A stretch of DNA of 64,000 bases from positions 12,764,501 through 12,828,500 of the forward strand of contig CM066990.1 of the NCBI GenBank assembly GCA_033977485.1, written 5' to 3'. The translations under genes and the position numbers were made by a program. The notes under the pieces were generated by a model. The model was not told the origin of the DNA. It was given only the letters and a program-made list of their open reading frames with translations, and searched no databases. This DNA comes from Hydrangea macrophylla (lineage: Eukaryota > Streptophyta > Magnoliopsida > Cornales > Hydrangeaceae). Positions 21,801 to 34,002 of this stretch are shown here, piece by piece (the stretch's first letter is position 1; every line of letters begins with the position of its first letter).

Positions 21801-23650
21801 ACTTTACAAAAACTTTTGAAATTGAATGTGATGCTTCAGGTTTAGGTATTGGCGCCGTGCTTATGCAAGAAGGAAGACCGATTGCATACTTTAGTGAGAA
21901 ATTAAGTGGGGCTGCCTTAAACTATCCCACGTATGACAAAGAGATGTATGCATTGGTTCGAGCTTTGGAGACATGGCAGCATTACTTGTGGCCTAAGGAG
22001 TTCGTGATTCACACCGATCATGAGTCTTTAAAGCACCTTAAAGTCCAACACAAGCTGAACAAGAGACATGCACGATGGGTTGAATTCATTGAGACGTTTC
22101 CATACGTCATTCGATATAAACAAGGTAAGGAGAACATCGTTGCCGATGCACTTTCTCGAAGGTACATTCTAATCTCTACTCTTGATGCTAAGATTCTTGG
22201 TTTTGAGCATATTAAAGAATTATATCCTTTAGACCTAGATTTTAGTGAAGAGTTTGAATCTTGTGAAAAAATTGCCCATAATAAATTCTATAGGCATGAG
22301 GGGTTTTTATTTCGAGAAAATAAATTGTGCATTCCAAATTGTTCTGTGAGAGAGTTGCTTGTGAGAGAGTCACATGGGGGAGGGTTAATGGGACATTTTG
22401 GGGTAGTAAAAACATTAGCCGTTTTACAAGAACACTTCTATTGGCCACGCATGAAACAAGATGTTGAGAGAATTTGTGGTAGATGTGTCACATGTAGGCG
22501 AGCGAAATCTAGAGTACAACCCCATGGCTTATACACACCTCTTCCAATTCCTAGTGAACCATGGATTGATATTTCAATGGATTTTGTGTTAGGTTTACCT
22601 AGGACTAAACACGGTCGAGACTCAATTTTTGTGGTTGTGGATAGATTTTCCAAGATGGCACATTTTATTCCATGTCACAAAACTGATGATGCTTCACATG
22701 TTGCTAATTTGTTCTTTAAGGAGATTGTGAGATTACATGGTATGCCTAGAACCATTGTTTCGGATAGAGATGCTAAATTCTTGAGTTACTTTTGGAAGAC
22801 CTTGTGGTGTAAGTTGGGGACTAAGTTATTATTTTCTACTACTTGTCATCCACAAACTGATGGTCAAACCGAAGTAGTAAATAGGACTTTATCTACTTTG
22901 TTAAGGGCTATTATTAAAAAGAACATCAAAACATGGGAAGAATGTTTACCACATGTTGAGTTTGCTTATAATCGTACTATCCATTCTGCTACTAAATTTT
23001 CACCCTTTGAAATTGTGTATGGTTTTAATCCTTTAACTCCTTTGGATTTATCTCCTTTACCTGTTACTGAGCATGTTAATTTAGATGGCAAAAAGAAAGC
23101 AGATTTTGTTAAGCAGATTCATGAGAAAGCAAGGCTCAATATTGAGCGAAGAACGGAGCAATATGCAACGCAAGCTAACAAAGGGCGACGCAATATCATC
23201 TTTGAACCCGGAGATTGGGTTTGGGTACATATGCGAAAAGAAAGATTTCCTGCACAAAGGCGTTCTAAATTGCTTCCCCGAGGCGATGGTCCTTTTCAAG
23301 TTCTTGAGCGCATCAATGATAATGCCTACAAGCTAGAGTTGCCTGGTGAGTATAATGTTAGTACTACTTTCAATGTTACTGATTTATCTCCTTTTGATGT
23401 AGGTGACGATTTGAGGACAAATCCTTTTCAAGAGGAGGGGAATGATGAGAACATGGCGGCTAGCACAAGGTGGAATGCGGACCCAAACCACGTGCCAATT
23501 GGTCCGGTTACAAGGGCGCGAGCAAAGCGGTTCAAGGACAATCTCAATGGGCTGGTTCAACAAATTTGGGTTGAGACTAATCTGAGTGGCCCAAAGGAGG
23601 ATACTAGTGATCCACAAGGCTGGGTGTCCATGATTCAAGCTCTAGAATAA
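18875..23650 (+). CDS. gag-pol: Element C Gag-Pol polyprotein
   Basis: About 1,591 residues without a stop. Order: acidic N-terminus, Gag core ([20 protein letters not shown]), zinc knuckle [14 protein letters not shown] near residue 356, aspartic protease [10 protein letters not shown] near 448, RT with YFDDI near 836, RNase H ([13 protein letters not shown]), integrase zinc finger (C-x2-C in [10 protein letters not shown]) near 1205 and DDE core with [15 protein letters not shown] near 1325, then a GPF module. The last ~69 residues (from [10 protein letters not shown], with [13 protein letters not shown]) are encoded by the 3' LTR. I see no chromodomain of the classical type. The chosen start is the first in-frame ATG (ATGGCC); it follows a typical 3' splice site (ttttgcag), so the leader may be spliced. 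Confidence 0.95.
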   Translation: MAHKDKNIAGEVSGETDQKLLLEALMGEMRRVLRTEMDQVHERLDRVENARVEQPQNNAPHGRRRERVQPRGVRVEEEEYFWEDFDEENDQESIDNHRRYGGRGREVRFREARNREDNNLGSIKMKIPSFQGKNDPEAYLEWEKKVELVFDCHHYSEAKKVKLAAIEFYDYAIIWWDQLVLNRRRNRERPIETWEDMKTVMRKRFVPSYYYRELYNKLQSLRQGNRSVEEYYKEMEVAMIRANVEEDREATMARFLVGLNREIANAVELQHYVELEDMVHMAIKIENQLKRRGSSTRPSQNPSQNSNTSAWKPNNWKRDEKQPLVKPKTEQKQEVASHGNQGKSDSSTSRNRDIKCFKCQGRGHIASQCPNKRVMVLRDNGEIETEDEDDNESVPPLEDADDEEYAAQGDLLVARRALNMQVKEDDEAQRENIFHTRCHVKDKVCSVIIDGGSCTNVASTTLVEKLGLPTIKHPRPYKLQWLNDSGEVRVTKQVLVSFRIGKYEDEVLSDVVPMQAGHLLLGRPWQFDRRVKHDGFTNKYSFVLNQRTITLVPLTPKQVYEDQVRLQRESDQKKESEQKKRSEKNERGKEKKNAAIEGKLEGNQKKNFYAKASEIKRALFSNQPMIVLLYKEAFLNTNQIDSSLPSSVVSLLQEFGDIFPEEVPHGLPPIRGIEHQIDFVPGATIPNRPAYRSNPEETKELQKQVSELMEKGYVRESMSPCAVPVILVPKKDGTWRMCVDCRAVNNITVKYRHPIPRLDDMLDELHGSCIFSKIDLKSGYHQIRMKEGDEWKTAFKTKYGLYEWLVMPFGLTNAPSTFMRLMNHVLRAFIGKFVVVYFDDILIYSKNLEEHLKHLKLVLDVLRNEKLFANLKKCTFCTDKLVFLGFVVCAQGIQVDEEKIRAIQEWPSPSSVSNVRSFHGLASFYRRFVKDFSNIAAPITEVIKKNVGFKWGEEQEKAFQLLKEKLTHAPLLALPNFTKTFEIECDASGLGIGAVLMQEGRPIAYFSEKLSGAALNYPTYDKEMYALVRALETWQHYLWPKEFVIHTDHESLKHLKVQHKLNKRHARWVEFIETFPYVIRYKQGKENIVADALSRRYILISTLDAKILGFEHIKELYPLDLDFSEEFESCEKIAHNKFYRHEGFLFRENKLCIPNCSVRELLVRESHGGGLMGHFGVVKTLAVLQEHFYWPRMKQDVERICGRCVTCRRAKSRVQPHGLYTPLPIPSEPWIDISMDFVLGLPRTKHGRDSIFVVVDRFSKMAHFIPCHKTDDASHVANLFFKEIVRLHGMPRTIVSDRDAKFLSYFWKTLWCKLGTKLLFSTTCHPQTDGQTEVVNRTLSTLLRAIIKKNIKTWEECLPHVEFAYNRTIHSATKFSPFEIVYGFNPLTPLDLSPLPVTEHVNLDGKKKADFVKQIHEKARLNIERRTEQYATQANKGRRNIIFEPGDWVWVHMRKERFPAQRRSKLLPRGDGPFQVLERINDNAYKLELPGEYNVSTTFNVTDLSPFDVGDDLRTNPFQEEGNDENMAASTRWNADPNHVPIGPVTRARAKRFKDNLNGLVQQIWVETNLSGPKEDTSDPQGWVSMIQALE
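23429..23442 (+). other. Polypurine tract of element C
   Basis: caagaggaggggaa, directly before the 3' LTR and overlapping the codons QEEGN of the polyprotein. It primes plus-strand DNA. Confidence 0.9.
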
Positions 23651-24075
23651 ATTATAGGCTTGCATGCCAACTTAGGGATTTTTTATATTCATTAGTTTCC
23701 TTTTATTTTAGTTTTGGGATGAATTATATTGGACCATAATATTTCGTAGGCTTAAAAGGGCCCAACTTTAAGCCTCGGCTATTTAAACAGTTTTAGGGTT
23801 TGTAATATTCAGTTTTGATCATTAATAATATTGTGAGAGTTTTCTCTTTGGTTCTTTGAAGATCTATTCGAACTTATCAGATTTACTCTGTGGCGTTCAT
23901 ACCTGGACTTATCAATCGAGTTTCCATCCTTGATTGTGGCGTCTTCATCCTTTATACCAAGGTTCGCATCTGTTATAGGTGTTGGGTCGCGGTTTCCATT
24001 GAATCTGACAGTAGAACGGTCCGAGACATTAATCGTGTTACGGGTTTCGTCACATTATTGGCGGGGTTCGTATCA
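23443..24075 (+). repeat. Element C 3' LTR
   Basis: 633 bp, three substitutions from the 5' LTR (about 0.5%). Its first ~208 bases finish the polyprotein frame. Confidence 0.95.
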
Positions 24076-24080
24076 AGATC
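24076..24080. repeat. 5-bp target-site duplication of element C (right)
   Basis: agatc, matching 17034-17038. The B2 LTR continues after it. Confidence 0.92.
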
Positions 24081-25399
24081 CTAATTCTAATGTATCACGC
24101 ATGAGGTCATAAAATTGATAAAATCAAAGAAAAGTTAAGCTAAGGGAGAGTAAAAAAATCATAGCTCATCAGCGCTACAAAACAAGGGTTAGTCCACATG
24201 ATATACATCATGTAAAATTGAATAATGATCTTAGGCCTCTAACTTAAATCTATGAAATGTAATTAACCTAAAGCAAATGAATCATAAATATGAACGTCAA
24301 GTGACATGGATGAATGTAAACATAAACAAGAAGAAATCGTGAAGTACTTATTGATTTAGGTCAGTTAAACTTTATATTCAAGCTTAACTAATCATTATTG
24401 AAACACGGTTTGAACCTTAACTCATGAAAATATCATCTAAGCCATTATTTATAAGATTGATCAAAATTGTTACAGAATTCTTAAAATTGCTGAGAGCAGA
24501 TCAGAACTTCAAAGAATTAAAAAGCGTGGTTCCCGTCGTTTGATCTTGATACATTTTGGACACAAGATTCCTCAGTGTGTCTAGTTTTTAACCCAAAATG
24601 AAAATCAAAGTTTCAACAGTTAGATCTTCGGGAATTGGGCAAAAACCAGACATCACTCAGGATTCCACAATCCTCTGTCCAGAGTTCTTGCACGATTTTC
24701 TAAAAATAGTAAAAAAATCAGAAATACTTTGTTCTTTTTAGGGTAGCTTCCTAACACATTAACCTACTTAGAAAATTTTATTTTGGGTGAAAAGTGCTTG
24801 ATTAAGGTTCTGATTTGCTCATTTCAAAAGAGTGTTACTGTTCTGAAACTCTGGACAGATTATGGTTGTTCCATAAAACCCTTGATCAAACCACTCAAAA
24901 CATGAAACTACCTTAAAACAAAAATTACAGTGGTAAAACTTTGAGTCATAAACACTTTTTTTTTTTTTTTTTTTTTACTTTGAGTTATAAACACTTTCCC
25001 ATTGGTTTCACTCCATTTGAACGGTTTGATGTTCAACTAAAAATCTACGATCAAAAATAGATTGTAAACTCACTGCACATTTAGTGAGTTCATCTTATTC
25101 TTGTAAACTTAGACAAATAAGCGATGGAGTTGGGCTTGTCTAAAGCTAGCTCTCCTACCATTTGATCGTCATTGGAGACTAAAGATGTTCATGTCTTGTA
25201 AGTCTCAAAGAAATATGGATAGACTTCATGAGACTTACATATAACAAACCTAAACCATAGAAATAGGTTTAGATTTATTAATCAACTGTACTAATATCAA
25301 CCTCAATCTTCTTGTAAACCATGAACTTACAAAAGAATCAAAGGATTTTTAGGCCTAAGGATTCAAGTAAGACATTGAGGGACTTATGAATCTTAAAGG
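24081..25399 (-). repeat. Element B2 3' LTR, middle part
   Basis: Non-coding. The first ~180 bp align in inverted orientation with the B LTR at 3160-2952. The remainder has no counterpart in the window, because the matching part of the B LTR lies left of position 1. It is bounded by element C on the left and LINE D on the right. Confidence 0.65.
24938..24997. mobile_element. Poly(A)-only LINE insertion with 21-bp target duplication
   Basis: Eighteen T (24959-24976) lie between actttgagtcataaacactt(t) at 24938-24958 and the same 21-mer with one substitution at 24977-24997. A homopolymer flanked by a long direct repeat is the signature of target-primed reverse transcription that copied only the tail (minus orientation). 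Confidence 0.8.
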
Positions 25400-25410
25400 T
25401 TAGAAAGAGA
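25400..25410. repeat. Probable target-site duplication of LINE D (left)
   Basis: ttagaaagaga, against ttagaaagaaa at 33188-33198; one mismatch. Confidence 0.65.
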
Positions 25411-25420
25411 GGGAAATGGG

Positions 25421-25450
25421 TTAGAGAGAGAAGCTCCCCCTTCTCTCTAA
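25421..25450 (+). promoter_or_regulatory. LINE D 5'-terminal inverted repeat
   Basis: TTAGAGAGA pairs with TCTCTCTAA across a 12-nt loop rich in C. The same structure with changed bases occurs in LINEs H and J. It lies in the 5' UTR, just upstream of ORF1. Confidence 0.7.
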
Positions 25451-25485
25451 AACTTGTCTTTTCTCTTTCTTTTCAAAGCTAAAGA

Positions 25486-28400
25486 TGGGATCTAATAAGA
25501 AGATAAGGGATAATGTTAAATCTAAAGTTGCTGGTTCTTTAAGTCCTTCGGTTAATCATGGAAAATAGGTAAATGTTCTACCTAATACTGGAGGTTCATC
25601 TGCTTTGGGTATTATTGATCCAGATCTAGAGAGTAAATACTGTCTCAAAGGAGATGGTTCAGTGATACTTAAAGATGGACCTCAACCTGGTGGTTTCATC
25701 TCTGATGGGAAAGTCCGAGTTCTCAATGTTGCAAAACCAGTCATTGAGGCTAAACCTACTAGTTCAATTCATTCTGTTGGAAATCATGGAGGAATGGTAC
25801 ATGACCTTAATGGTGCTAAATCAACAACTCTTGTTACCAATGAACCTCCATCTCCTGTCTTGCTTAATGTTCATGGTTTCTCTGATGAGGACCTTGAACT
25901 TGATGAAGATTGGGAAGTCCAAGATGATTTTGAGGGTGGAAGATCTACCCATGATATCAATTTCAAATCTCTTCAAGATTCAAATGAAATTCTTAAAAGG
26001 AAGAAGCAAACTGCTACCTTCAATGGAATCTCTGATGGTAGTTTTGTTATCTCTAATCCTTCCCGGACTGAGGTTTTTGCAATTAATGATGAAGGAATAC
26101 AGGAAATCTATAGTCTACCTAATGAGAAGGTTTTTGGTGGTTTTGATCCCCCCCAAACTGAGAATTTTGCTATTAATGACGAAGGTATAAAGGAGATTCA
26201 CAGTCAGCCCAAGCTGGCCATGTTTGGTTCTACTGATTCTAATGAACTCCTTAGAAAGGATCTGGATGTTGCCCAAGCTCATATTCATAATTTGGTGGCA
26301 GAAATGGAGAAGCTTAAATCAATTCGTGATTCCAGCAACATCAAGTAAGGACTCAGGAGGCCTACCCTAGGAAGAACTCCTCACAGAGCTGGTGGAAGAA
26401 GAAGTGGGTACTATTCAGGGAGGGATTGGAGAAAAAACCAATTCAAACCATTTGATATTTGTGGTGAAGCTGATACCTCAAGTGGGGAATCTATTGGAGG
26501 AGGCAATAAGCGAGTATGGAAGGCCATTCGCAGTAATACTGGTGTTGCTTCGGATGAAGAACAGATGCATATTGGGTCTCCCTTACCCAATATTCAGGAA
26601 ATTACCTTGGTTGATCCTAAAGCTAGTAATGTAACTGTTTCCAATGTGTTTTCCGCGAGTGAAATGCACCTTCCACACGCGCTTCCCACCAATGGCTATT
26701 TGTCAGAGTCACTTGCACCTGTTAATGAGCACATGGGCACACCTGCCACTCCCTTAAAATCTGGCGCCTTGTCTGATTCCCTTGTTTCTCGCATCAACCA
26801 TGTAAACCAGTATAGTGTAACGTTGGCTGGCCTCACTATCAACACTGTTTCGACCGGGGCCCACTGTCCTCTCAAAGTTGAGCCTAACGGCTATATGGGA
26901 AACTTAAAAGCATCCCTGAAAGTTGCTGAGTTGCCTTTACCTACACATCTACCACATACCCATGTGGATAGTTTTTTAAATATTTCTTCAAAAGTTGTTG
27001 GTAAAACCATTTCTACATGCCAACTCAATGACCCACATGAGAAGGACAATCACATGGGCTCCTATGCCTTTTCTAATCCTCACGGTGCTTTGTCTACTGG
27101 TTCTACATGCTTAGATCACGCGGAGGACATTAGGAAGCAAACTACGGCAGGGACTGTGACAAAGACACTGCATTCTGCTAACACGCACATGGGTAGCAAT
27201 AGGCTATCCACTTTTCCCACGGAGGTGTCTAGGGCCTCAACCCATAACACTAAACCCAGCACATGTACTAATTTATGCCATCCTGCTCAACCCGTGGCTA
27301 CCCAAATTGACCCCAAACCAACCAACTCTTGCGGCTCATTTCCACATAACTCTGAGCCGAGCCATCCCAGCCAAGCAAACATGAATTTTCCCGCCTTAAA
27401 TAGTGTTTATCCCATTCCCACTACTAAAGCCACTAGCCCACCTAAGACCACTACAGAGACCTGCCCTCGTTTTCCAATAGGGTCTCCTCTCTTTAACCAT
27501 ATGAACTATCACCACCCTACAAGCCCAACTAACCCCCACAATCCTATCCACTCAAAAGGTACCAGATGGGCTTCCATCTTGCAACCAAAAATTGCTACTG
27601 GGCTTAAGTTGAACTACTACAAACCCAACCGAGATATGAATTGCATTAAGGTTAGTATCCCAAAAGATATAGCTGAAGAAGGTAGCAAGTCATGGGATAA
27701 TATGTTGGTTGGGTATTTCATTGGCAAACGCCTACCCTACTCATTGGTTAAAACAACCTTTACCAGACTTTGGGGAAAACTGTGGCTGCATGATATGTTA
27801 GCAACGGACTCCGGCTATTTTTTCTTCAGATTTAACACCAAGGAAGAAAGTGATGCTGTTCTTGAAGGTGGACCCTGGCATGTAGCCGGACAACTAGTTA
27901 TTCTCAAAAATTGGCAGCAAGGGATGGAATTAAAATGACACTTGAATACTGGAATAGTGAGGGTTTTAGTTACATTGCAAGTGCTGTTGGGAAACCTCTT
28001 CATATTCATCAAATGACAGCCTCTTGCCGAAGAATTTCTTTTTCCAGAATTTGTGTGGAAGTTGATGCGAAATTTGATTTGGTTAAAGACTTCGATCTGG
28101 AAATAGAGAACCCAATTAGTGGAGAGCTTGAGTTGATCAACATTAAAGTGGAGTACCAATGGAGCCCTAGTCGATGTGCAAAATGTAAAAAGTTTGGCCA
28201 TGATTGCAATAAAATATCCAGACCAGAAGTCACCCAAAAGCAAGCTCATGTAGTAGTAGCAAACCAGCAACTCATTCCACAACAAGACCAGGGAGAAGGG
28301 ATCTGGATGACGAGAGATAAAGGCAAGAATGTGATTGTGGATGATCCAGTTGTTGACCAATCTGCCTCTTCCCAAATTGCTCCTAAGGATATTTTGATAC

Positions 28401-28873
28401 CTATACCCAGTGTGGGGACAGAGTCCCCTCATAACAATAAAGGGACAGGGGAAACTAAAGACAGAGAGAATATAAAATGCCCTAGCATGCACAATAATCA
28501 GCAGGAAATTCCAAAGGCAAATGTGTTCTCTATTCTGGAAAAGGAAGGTGATGAGGTTGAAAATGCTGAGGTCTCTTTTCTGACCAAATTGGGTGAAGAA
28601 GGGAGCGAAGGAGGGGTGCACCATGGATCTCCAATGGAACACACAAACAATTCTACACCTACATTAGAGGATGATGAAATTACAAAAGAAGATAAGCTAA
28701 CAGATCACCCTGAAGCGATAGAGGAGGTGGCTCTTCCCATTACTACTTTACAGGTCTCTCAATCTCCCTCCTCTTCTAAGTCTCAGTCCCCTTATAAGAA
28801 TGTTAAACAAGGTAGGAAGAACAAGAACAGTAGTTCTTCAGCTAAAAAACGACACCCATTTAGACGTACTTAA
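25486..28873 (+). pseudogene. LINE D ORF1 (RNA-binding protein), broken
   Basis: Starts MGSNKK like LINE A ORF1 and stops at 25567-25569. It continues at 25605-26348 (EDLELDEDWEVQDDFEGG, SNEILKRKK) and from 26565 a 457-codon frame with repeated HMG tripeptides and the DUF4283-like domain (NMLVGYFIGKRLPYSLVK, LEGGPWHVAGQLVIL). This ends at 27938, where comparison with LINE J suggests a deletion of roughly 45-50 bp. A last frame (27911-28873) gives LEYWNSEGFSYIASAVGKPL, the CAKCKKFGHDC knuckle and a basic C-terminus. Its stop overlaps the ORF2 ATG as TAATG. Confidence 0.9.
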
Positions 28874-31800
28874 TGATAATTGGTTGTTGGAATATGGAAA
28901 TTTCCAAATTTGGTATTGCTAATCATATTGATATTTTGGGTATCACTGAGTCTAAAGTTAGAATGCCTAACCAAGATAGTATACAAAAGAAAATTCTACC
29001 TGATTGCAGCCAACCAAATTATGTGGATAGAATTTGGGTTGGCTGGAATCCTAACAAAGTTAAGTTAACTGTTTTGAAAAACACTAGTCAGCTAATTCAT
29101 GTTTCTATCCAAGATCTTAACATGTCTACTTCGTTTGTAGCCTCTTTCGTGTATGGTTTTAATACCATTCAAGAGAGGAGGAACTTGTGGGCTAACATCA
29201 AGTCCATCTCAGCCTCCCTTGGTCATAATCCCTGGATTATGCTTGGTGACTTCAATGCAGTGCTTAATTCTAATGAGAAGTTTGGGGGTAAACCTGGGAG
29301 AGACCAAGGGGCTGAGGAATTTAATGAGTGTGTGAATGCCTCTTGCCTTGTAGACCTTCGGTTCACAGGGATTTACTTCTCTTGGAGCACAAGCAGGTAT
29401 AAAGAAAAGCTGGATAGAGCTCTTGTTAACCAAGATTGGCTTGGCAAATTCCCCTCAGCATATGCTCAGTTCCTTCCCTCTGGTATTTCTGATCATTCTC
29501 CTATTCTTGTTAAAATGGATAATGCTAGTAAGAAGAAAGGTCACACGTTTAAATTCTATAATTATTGGACTTCACTGGATAAATTTGATGACTTGGTCAG
29601 AAACTCTTGGGCTACTAATATTGAAGGTAACTATCAATTCCAATTATGTAAGAAGCTTAAAAATCTCAAAATTGAGCTTAAAAAATTTTCAATAGACTCA
29701 ATTGGGAGAGAAAAATTACATGCTGACAAATCTAGGGAAGATCTTCTGCATTGCCAAAGACTTCTTAATGAACACCCCCATGACATAACACTTAAAGTCC
29801 AAGAACGTCACCTCATGGGAATTTTCTTAGAAGCCATTCGTGTGGAAGAGGAAGTTATGAGACAGAAATCTAGAGTCCAATGGCTTGAAGCGGGAGATAA
29901 GAACACTACTTTCTTTCACCAATCCATCAAGAATCATAGGAACAGAAAACGGATAGTGTCCCTCCTCTTACCTAATAGGGAACAGACCAAAAATGATATG
30001 GAAGCCCAACAGGAAGCCATTAGGTATTTTAAAACTATGCTTGGTACCCCTACTGTTAACATCTATCCCGGTTATAATGTTCTCAGGGATATTATCCATA
30101 AAAGAATCCCAACTGAAGCCATCTCTAGTATGGATAATATCCCTAGTGATACTGAGATCAAGGAGGCCATGTTTAGCATCCACAGTAACAAAGCCCCGGG
30201 TCCTGATGGTTACAATGCACATTTCTTTAAAGAAACTTGGAATATCACAGGTCCTTTAGTTACTCAAGCTATCAAAGAATTCTTTATTCAAGGAGAAATC
30301 CTGGGAGAGACCAATGCAACCATAATTGCCCTTATTCCAAAAATTCCTAATCCTTCTAAAATGGGAGACTTTCGTCCTATTTCGTGTTGTAATACCGTTT
30401 ATAAATGTATCTCTAAAATCATTGCAAAAAGACTTTAAATTGTCCTTCCTAATCTTGTTGACAATGCCCAATCTGCCTTTATAAAAGGTCGAAAGATAAG
30501 TGACAACATTCTGTTAGCTCAGGATCTCATGAGGGACTATCATAAGCCTTCGGGTCAACCCCGCGCAGCTGCCAAGGTTGACCTTATGAAAGCCTATGAT
30601 AGTGTTAGTTGGCAGTTTCTTTTGGACTTGATTAACATTCTAGGGTTTCCCCCCAAGATGCAACTTTGGATTAAAAAATGTGTCACTAGCCCTAAATACT
30701 CCATCAATTTTAATGGGGAATCTATTGGCTACTTTGAAGGGGCTAAAAGGTCTTAAGCAGGGTGACCCGGTGTCCCCCTACCTTTTTGTTCTTGTCATGG
30801 ATACTTCGAGCCAATTGCTAAAACACAATATCATTGCTTCAACCCATTTTAAATATCATTGGAAATGTGATAAGTTGAGTATATCCCACCTTTGCTTTGC
30901 TGATGACCTTCTTTTATTGTTTCATGGGGATAAGGATTCTGCCCAATTTATGCAAAACACTCTCACTCAATTTTATGATCTCACAGGCTTACTTGCAAAT
31001 ATTAATAAGAGTTGTTTATTTACCTCTAGCATTGATGATACTGTTGTTAATTCCATGTGCTCTATATTCCAATTTCCTATTGGATCCCTCCCTCTTAAAT
31101 ACCTAGGCGTCCCTCTCATAACCTCTAGACTAAAGAAGGGAGATTGTCAAGAACTTGTTAATAAGATTAGTTCTAGAATAACATCTTGGACCTCTAAAAG
31201 CCTGTCTTATGCTGGACGACTTCAATTAATTCATTCTGTTCTGTCAGGAATTCAAAACTACTGGTCTAGTATGTTTATCCTACCCAAAGGTATCTTAAAA
31301 GAGGTTGAAAAGTTGTTAAGGAGATTTCTTTGGTCTAGTAGTATTGCGAAAGCTCATGGGGCCAAAGTTGCTTGGGACCTTGTTTACAGACCTAAAAAGG
31401 AAGGGGGATTGGGGTTGAAAAATCTTGTCCAACTCAATATAACAGTGAACTTCAAACATATCTGGTCTCTTTTCTCTACTGGGTCAAACTCTCTGTGGGT
31501 GGATTGGGTTAAAACTTATCTTTTAAAAAACAAAAGCCTTTGGGTTGCTAAAGCCCCATCCCAGAGCTCTTGGCATTGGAGGAAACTTCTTAAACTTAGA
31601 GAGATGGTCAGGCCCTTATTGAAGCACAAAATTGGTAATGGGTGTGGTACCTTCCTTTGGTATGACAATTGGCACCCTTTAGGCCCCCTTTTGGATAACT
31701 TTAGTCCTAGAGTCGCTTATGATGCAGCGATACCATTGAATACGAAAGTTAAGGATATCATTGTGGATAGGGAATGGCGTTGGCCGCTCACTAACACGTT

Positions 31801-32880
31801 AGAATTCATGGATATTCGGAACCGTATGCCTGAACTTCCCATCCCTTCTGATTATCTTGATACGGTAGTGTGGGCTCCTTCTCCTAATGGGAAATTTAAT
31901 CTTGCACATACTTGGGAACACCATAGAGTTGTTTGCCCTAAGGTCCCATGGCATCGACTCATTTGGTTTCCAGGGAATATACCTAGGCATAGTTTCATTT
32001 CTTGGTTGGCAATTCTTAACCGTTTATCATTTGTCTTGGCGTGACCGTCTATGGAGTATGGAAGGAGAGGAATTCTAGAACCTTTAAAGGCTTTTCCACT
32101 CCAAAAGATCAATTGTTGCAAACTTTTATATCCCAAGTCAACTTGCAGATTAGATCCCAATGGAAACACCACCCACTTATGGAGTTACATGCTAGATCCT
32201 GGATATGAAGTAGGGATTGTTTTGGATTTGTTTGTTGATTCTCATTTTGCTTTTTTGAGTTTCATTTTCTGGTTTTGAGTTGTAATTTGGTTATGTATTA
32301 AGGCTCAGGTCTTGGCTTTGGCCTATCTTGTGTGGCTTTCTTTGCCACGGTCCTTATGCTAGCGCTTCACGTTTATCCTGGGGTATGCCCCTTGTACATT
32401 TGTACATCTTTTTTTGGAATATATTTACCTGTTTCCGAAAAAAAAAATCTTAACCGTTTATCTACTCACGACAGGATTTTCCACTTCACACCTGGACCCT
32501 TGGGATGTGTTCTATGTCATCAAGGTATGGAAACTCATGATCATTTGTTTTTTGGTTTTTCATTCTCTTCTTTTATTTGGCAGGCAGTTCTACAACGTTT
32601 GGAGGAAGTTACTCCCCAAGCTTCCTCTTGGAGCGCTAATGTGGAATGGGCAGCTAGGACTTGGACAAAGAAAACTCCCCAACATATCATTCCTAAAATG
32701 TGCCTTGGGTTGGTGGTATATAGCATTTGGAGAGAAAGAAACACTCGAACATTTAACTCCAAAGATACAACAAAGGAAAGACTCCTTCAAGAGATCTTCC
32801 TCCAAATCTCTATCCAAATCCAAATCAAGTGGAGAAATGACCCACATCTTCCTAATTACATTGCTAGATGGACTTAGTTT
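28873..32880 (+). pseudogene. LINE D ORF2 (endonuclease-RT), broken
   Basis: L1-type ORF2: endonuclease (IIGCWNM, ITESKV, LGDFNAV, SDHSPI), RT (NKAPGPDG, FRPISCCN, KQGDPVSPYLF, CFADDLLLLF, YLGVPLI) and zf-RVT-like CVLCHQGMETHDHLFF. Lesions: two in-frame deletions near the N-terminus compared with LINE J, a Gln-to-stop change (TAA at 30436-30438), a +1 frameshift in an A run near 30748, and LINE E inserted at 32029. After E the frame resumes with LNRLSTHDR and ends YIARWT. It cannot make the protein. Confidence 0.93.
32014..32462 (+). mobile_element. LINE E, 419 bp, with 15-bp target duplications
   Basis: tcttaaccgtttatc at 32014-32028 and 32448-32462 flanks a 5'-truncated plus-strand LINE (32029-32447). 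The insert encodes the ORF2 C-terminus (GVTVYGVWKERNSRTF to a stop near 32205), a 3' UTR and the complete 3' module with GGGGTATGCCCC and TGTAC-ATTT-GTACA. It splits the ORF2 of LINE D. Confidence 0.95.
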
Positions 32881-33187
32881 GTAATTATTTAGTTTATCTT
32901 GTTTTGCTCCGTTGGAGAATTTTGCTTGTTCAATGAGAGGGGGCCCTTGGGCTTTATTGCTGTTTTTTGTTTAGGATTCCCCCCCTCATCTTTCCCATAG
33001 TTCAATGATTCTTTGCTAGGGAGGGTTTTTTGTCTTTGGTTGCTGGCCTTGGAGTTTCCTTCCCTCTATTGCATCTTCTATATGCATTTTGTGCTTATTG
33101 TATATCCTGGGGTATGCCCCTTGTATTTTGTATAGTGCCGTTTGGCTTTTCTTTTATTCATTCACCTTTTCCCGAAAAAAAAAAAGA

Positions 33188-33198
33188 TTAGAAAGAAA
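33188..33198. repeat. Probable target-site duplication of LINE D (right)
   Basis: ttagaaagaaa; one mismatch to 25400-25410. Confidence 0.6.
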
Positions 33199-33987
33199 AG
33201 AAGAAGAAAATTCAAAGACTCTAAGCATCTTGGTGATTAGAATGCAATCAAGACTAATTGATTTAAAGCTTTACCTCCAAAGTTTCCTCAACTTGGTGAT
33301 TTTTGGAGAACTTCCAAAGACTAATCAAGCTCTCTACTCTAATTCTACTTAAATGCTCCCCTTAACCTTCTCAAAACCTACTTCTAATTGTGTTTAAGAA
33401 AGCTTTTTCAAGACTAAGTGGGAGTATATCCTCTAGGATTAAGCTAGATTTTTTCAACCACATGCAAGAGGATATTCATCCTCTATTTATAGGCAAGTTT
33501 AAAGTGGGTATTTTAGTCATTTCAGGGGTAAAAACCCTAATTTAGGCGTCCTTTTGATATTACAAAACGTGCAGTATACCAGCTGTCTGTTGCAAAAATG
33601 CGGCACTCACTGGAGATGGAAGCGGCATTCAGTAAATACCGTTGCGACATTTATTCAATGCCGCAGACAACTCCAGGGACTGCCGTTTTTTAGTAAAAAT
33701 TTATTTTTTGTGGCACTTGATGAAATTCGCGGCAGTCACAGAATGCCGTACAGTAGTCCAGAGACTGCCGCAACGGTAGCCTGTGACTGCCGCAAAAGGG
33801 CTCGAGTGCCGTTCTGCCTCAATCTTCCTTTTCTTTTCCATTTTTTGCTTTTTGTTTAGGTTAGAGATTCTTTCGAAGAGCTTGAATCATCTTTGGAAGT
33901 CCTAGGTTTTTTCGAACGTTGTCATCATCGGACTTAGAGGTAACACTCTCCTTAATTCGACGTTTGGTCAAAACCAGGGTGTCTACA
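33198..33987 (-). repeat. Element B2 3' LTR, 5' part with promoter
   Basis: Minus-strand LTR start TGTAGACACC at 33987, the same terminal sequence as element F. A minus-strand TATA box (tataaata, 33484-33491) puts transcription start near 33455 and makes 33492-33987 the U3. U3 contains a cluster of TGCCGC/GCGGCA motifs between about 33590 and 33815. With its three pieces joined this LTR would be about 2.6 kb. Confidence 0.75.
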
Positions 33988-34002
33988 GTTTGCCCCTCTT
34001 CG
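33988..34002 (-). other. Polypurine tract of element B2
   Basis: On the minus strand cgaagaggggcaaac, directly before the LTR start. It is nearly the same as the element F tract. Confidence 0.8.

Larger units (their letters stand above)
17039..24075 (+). mobile_element. Element C: complete Ty3/gypsy chromovirus-like LTR retrotransposon
   Basis: 7,037 bp bounded by two 633-bp LTRs (TG...CA) with three differences between them and by a 5-bp target duplication. It has an initiator tRNA-Met primer site, a long A-rich leader, one uninterrupted gag-pol frame and a polypurine tract. Domain order (RT before integrase), integrase C-terminal text ([36 protein letters not shown]) and the reading frame running into the 3' LTR resemble the CRM group of plant chromoviruses. 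That lineage call is from memory of the family. It appears intact and recent. Confidence 0.93.
25411..33187 (+). mobile_element. LINE D, full-length L1-like element (defective)
   Basis: Full-length plus-strand LINE carrying the 5'-terminal inverted repeat, ORF1, ORF2 and the conserved 3' module ending tttcccg plus A run. It contains LINE E. Excluding E it is about 7.3 kb. It belongs to the same subfamily as LINE J: both have the variant second hairpin, cttgtattttgtatag. ORF1 and ORF2 both carry stops, frameshifts and deletions. Confidence 0.92.
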
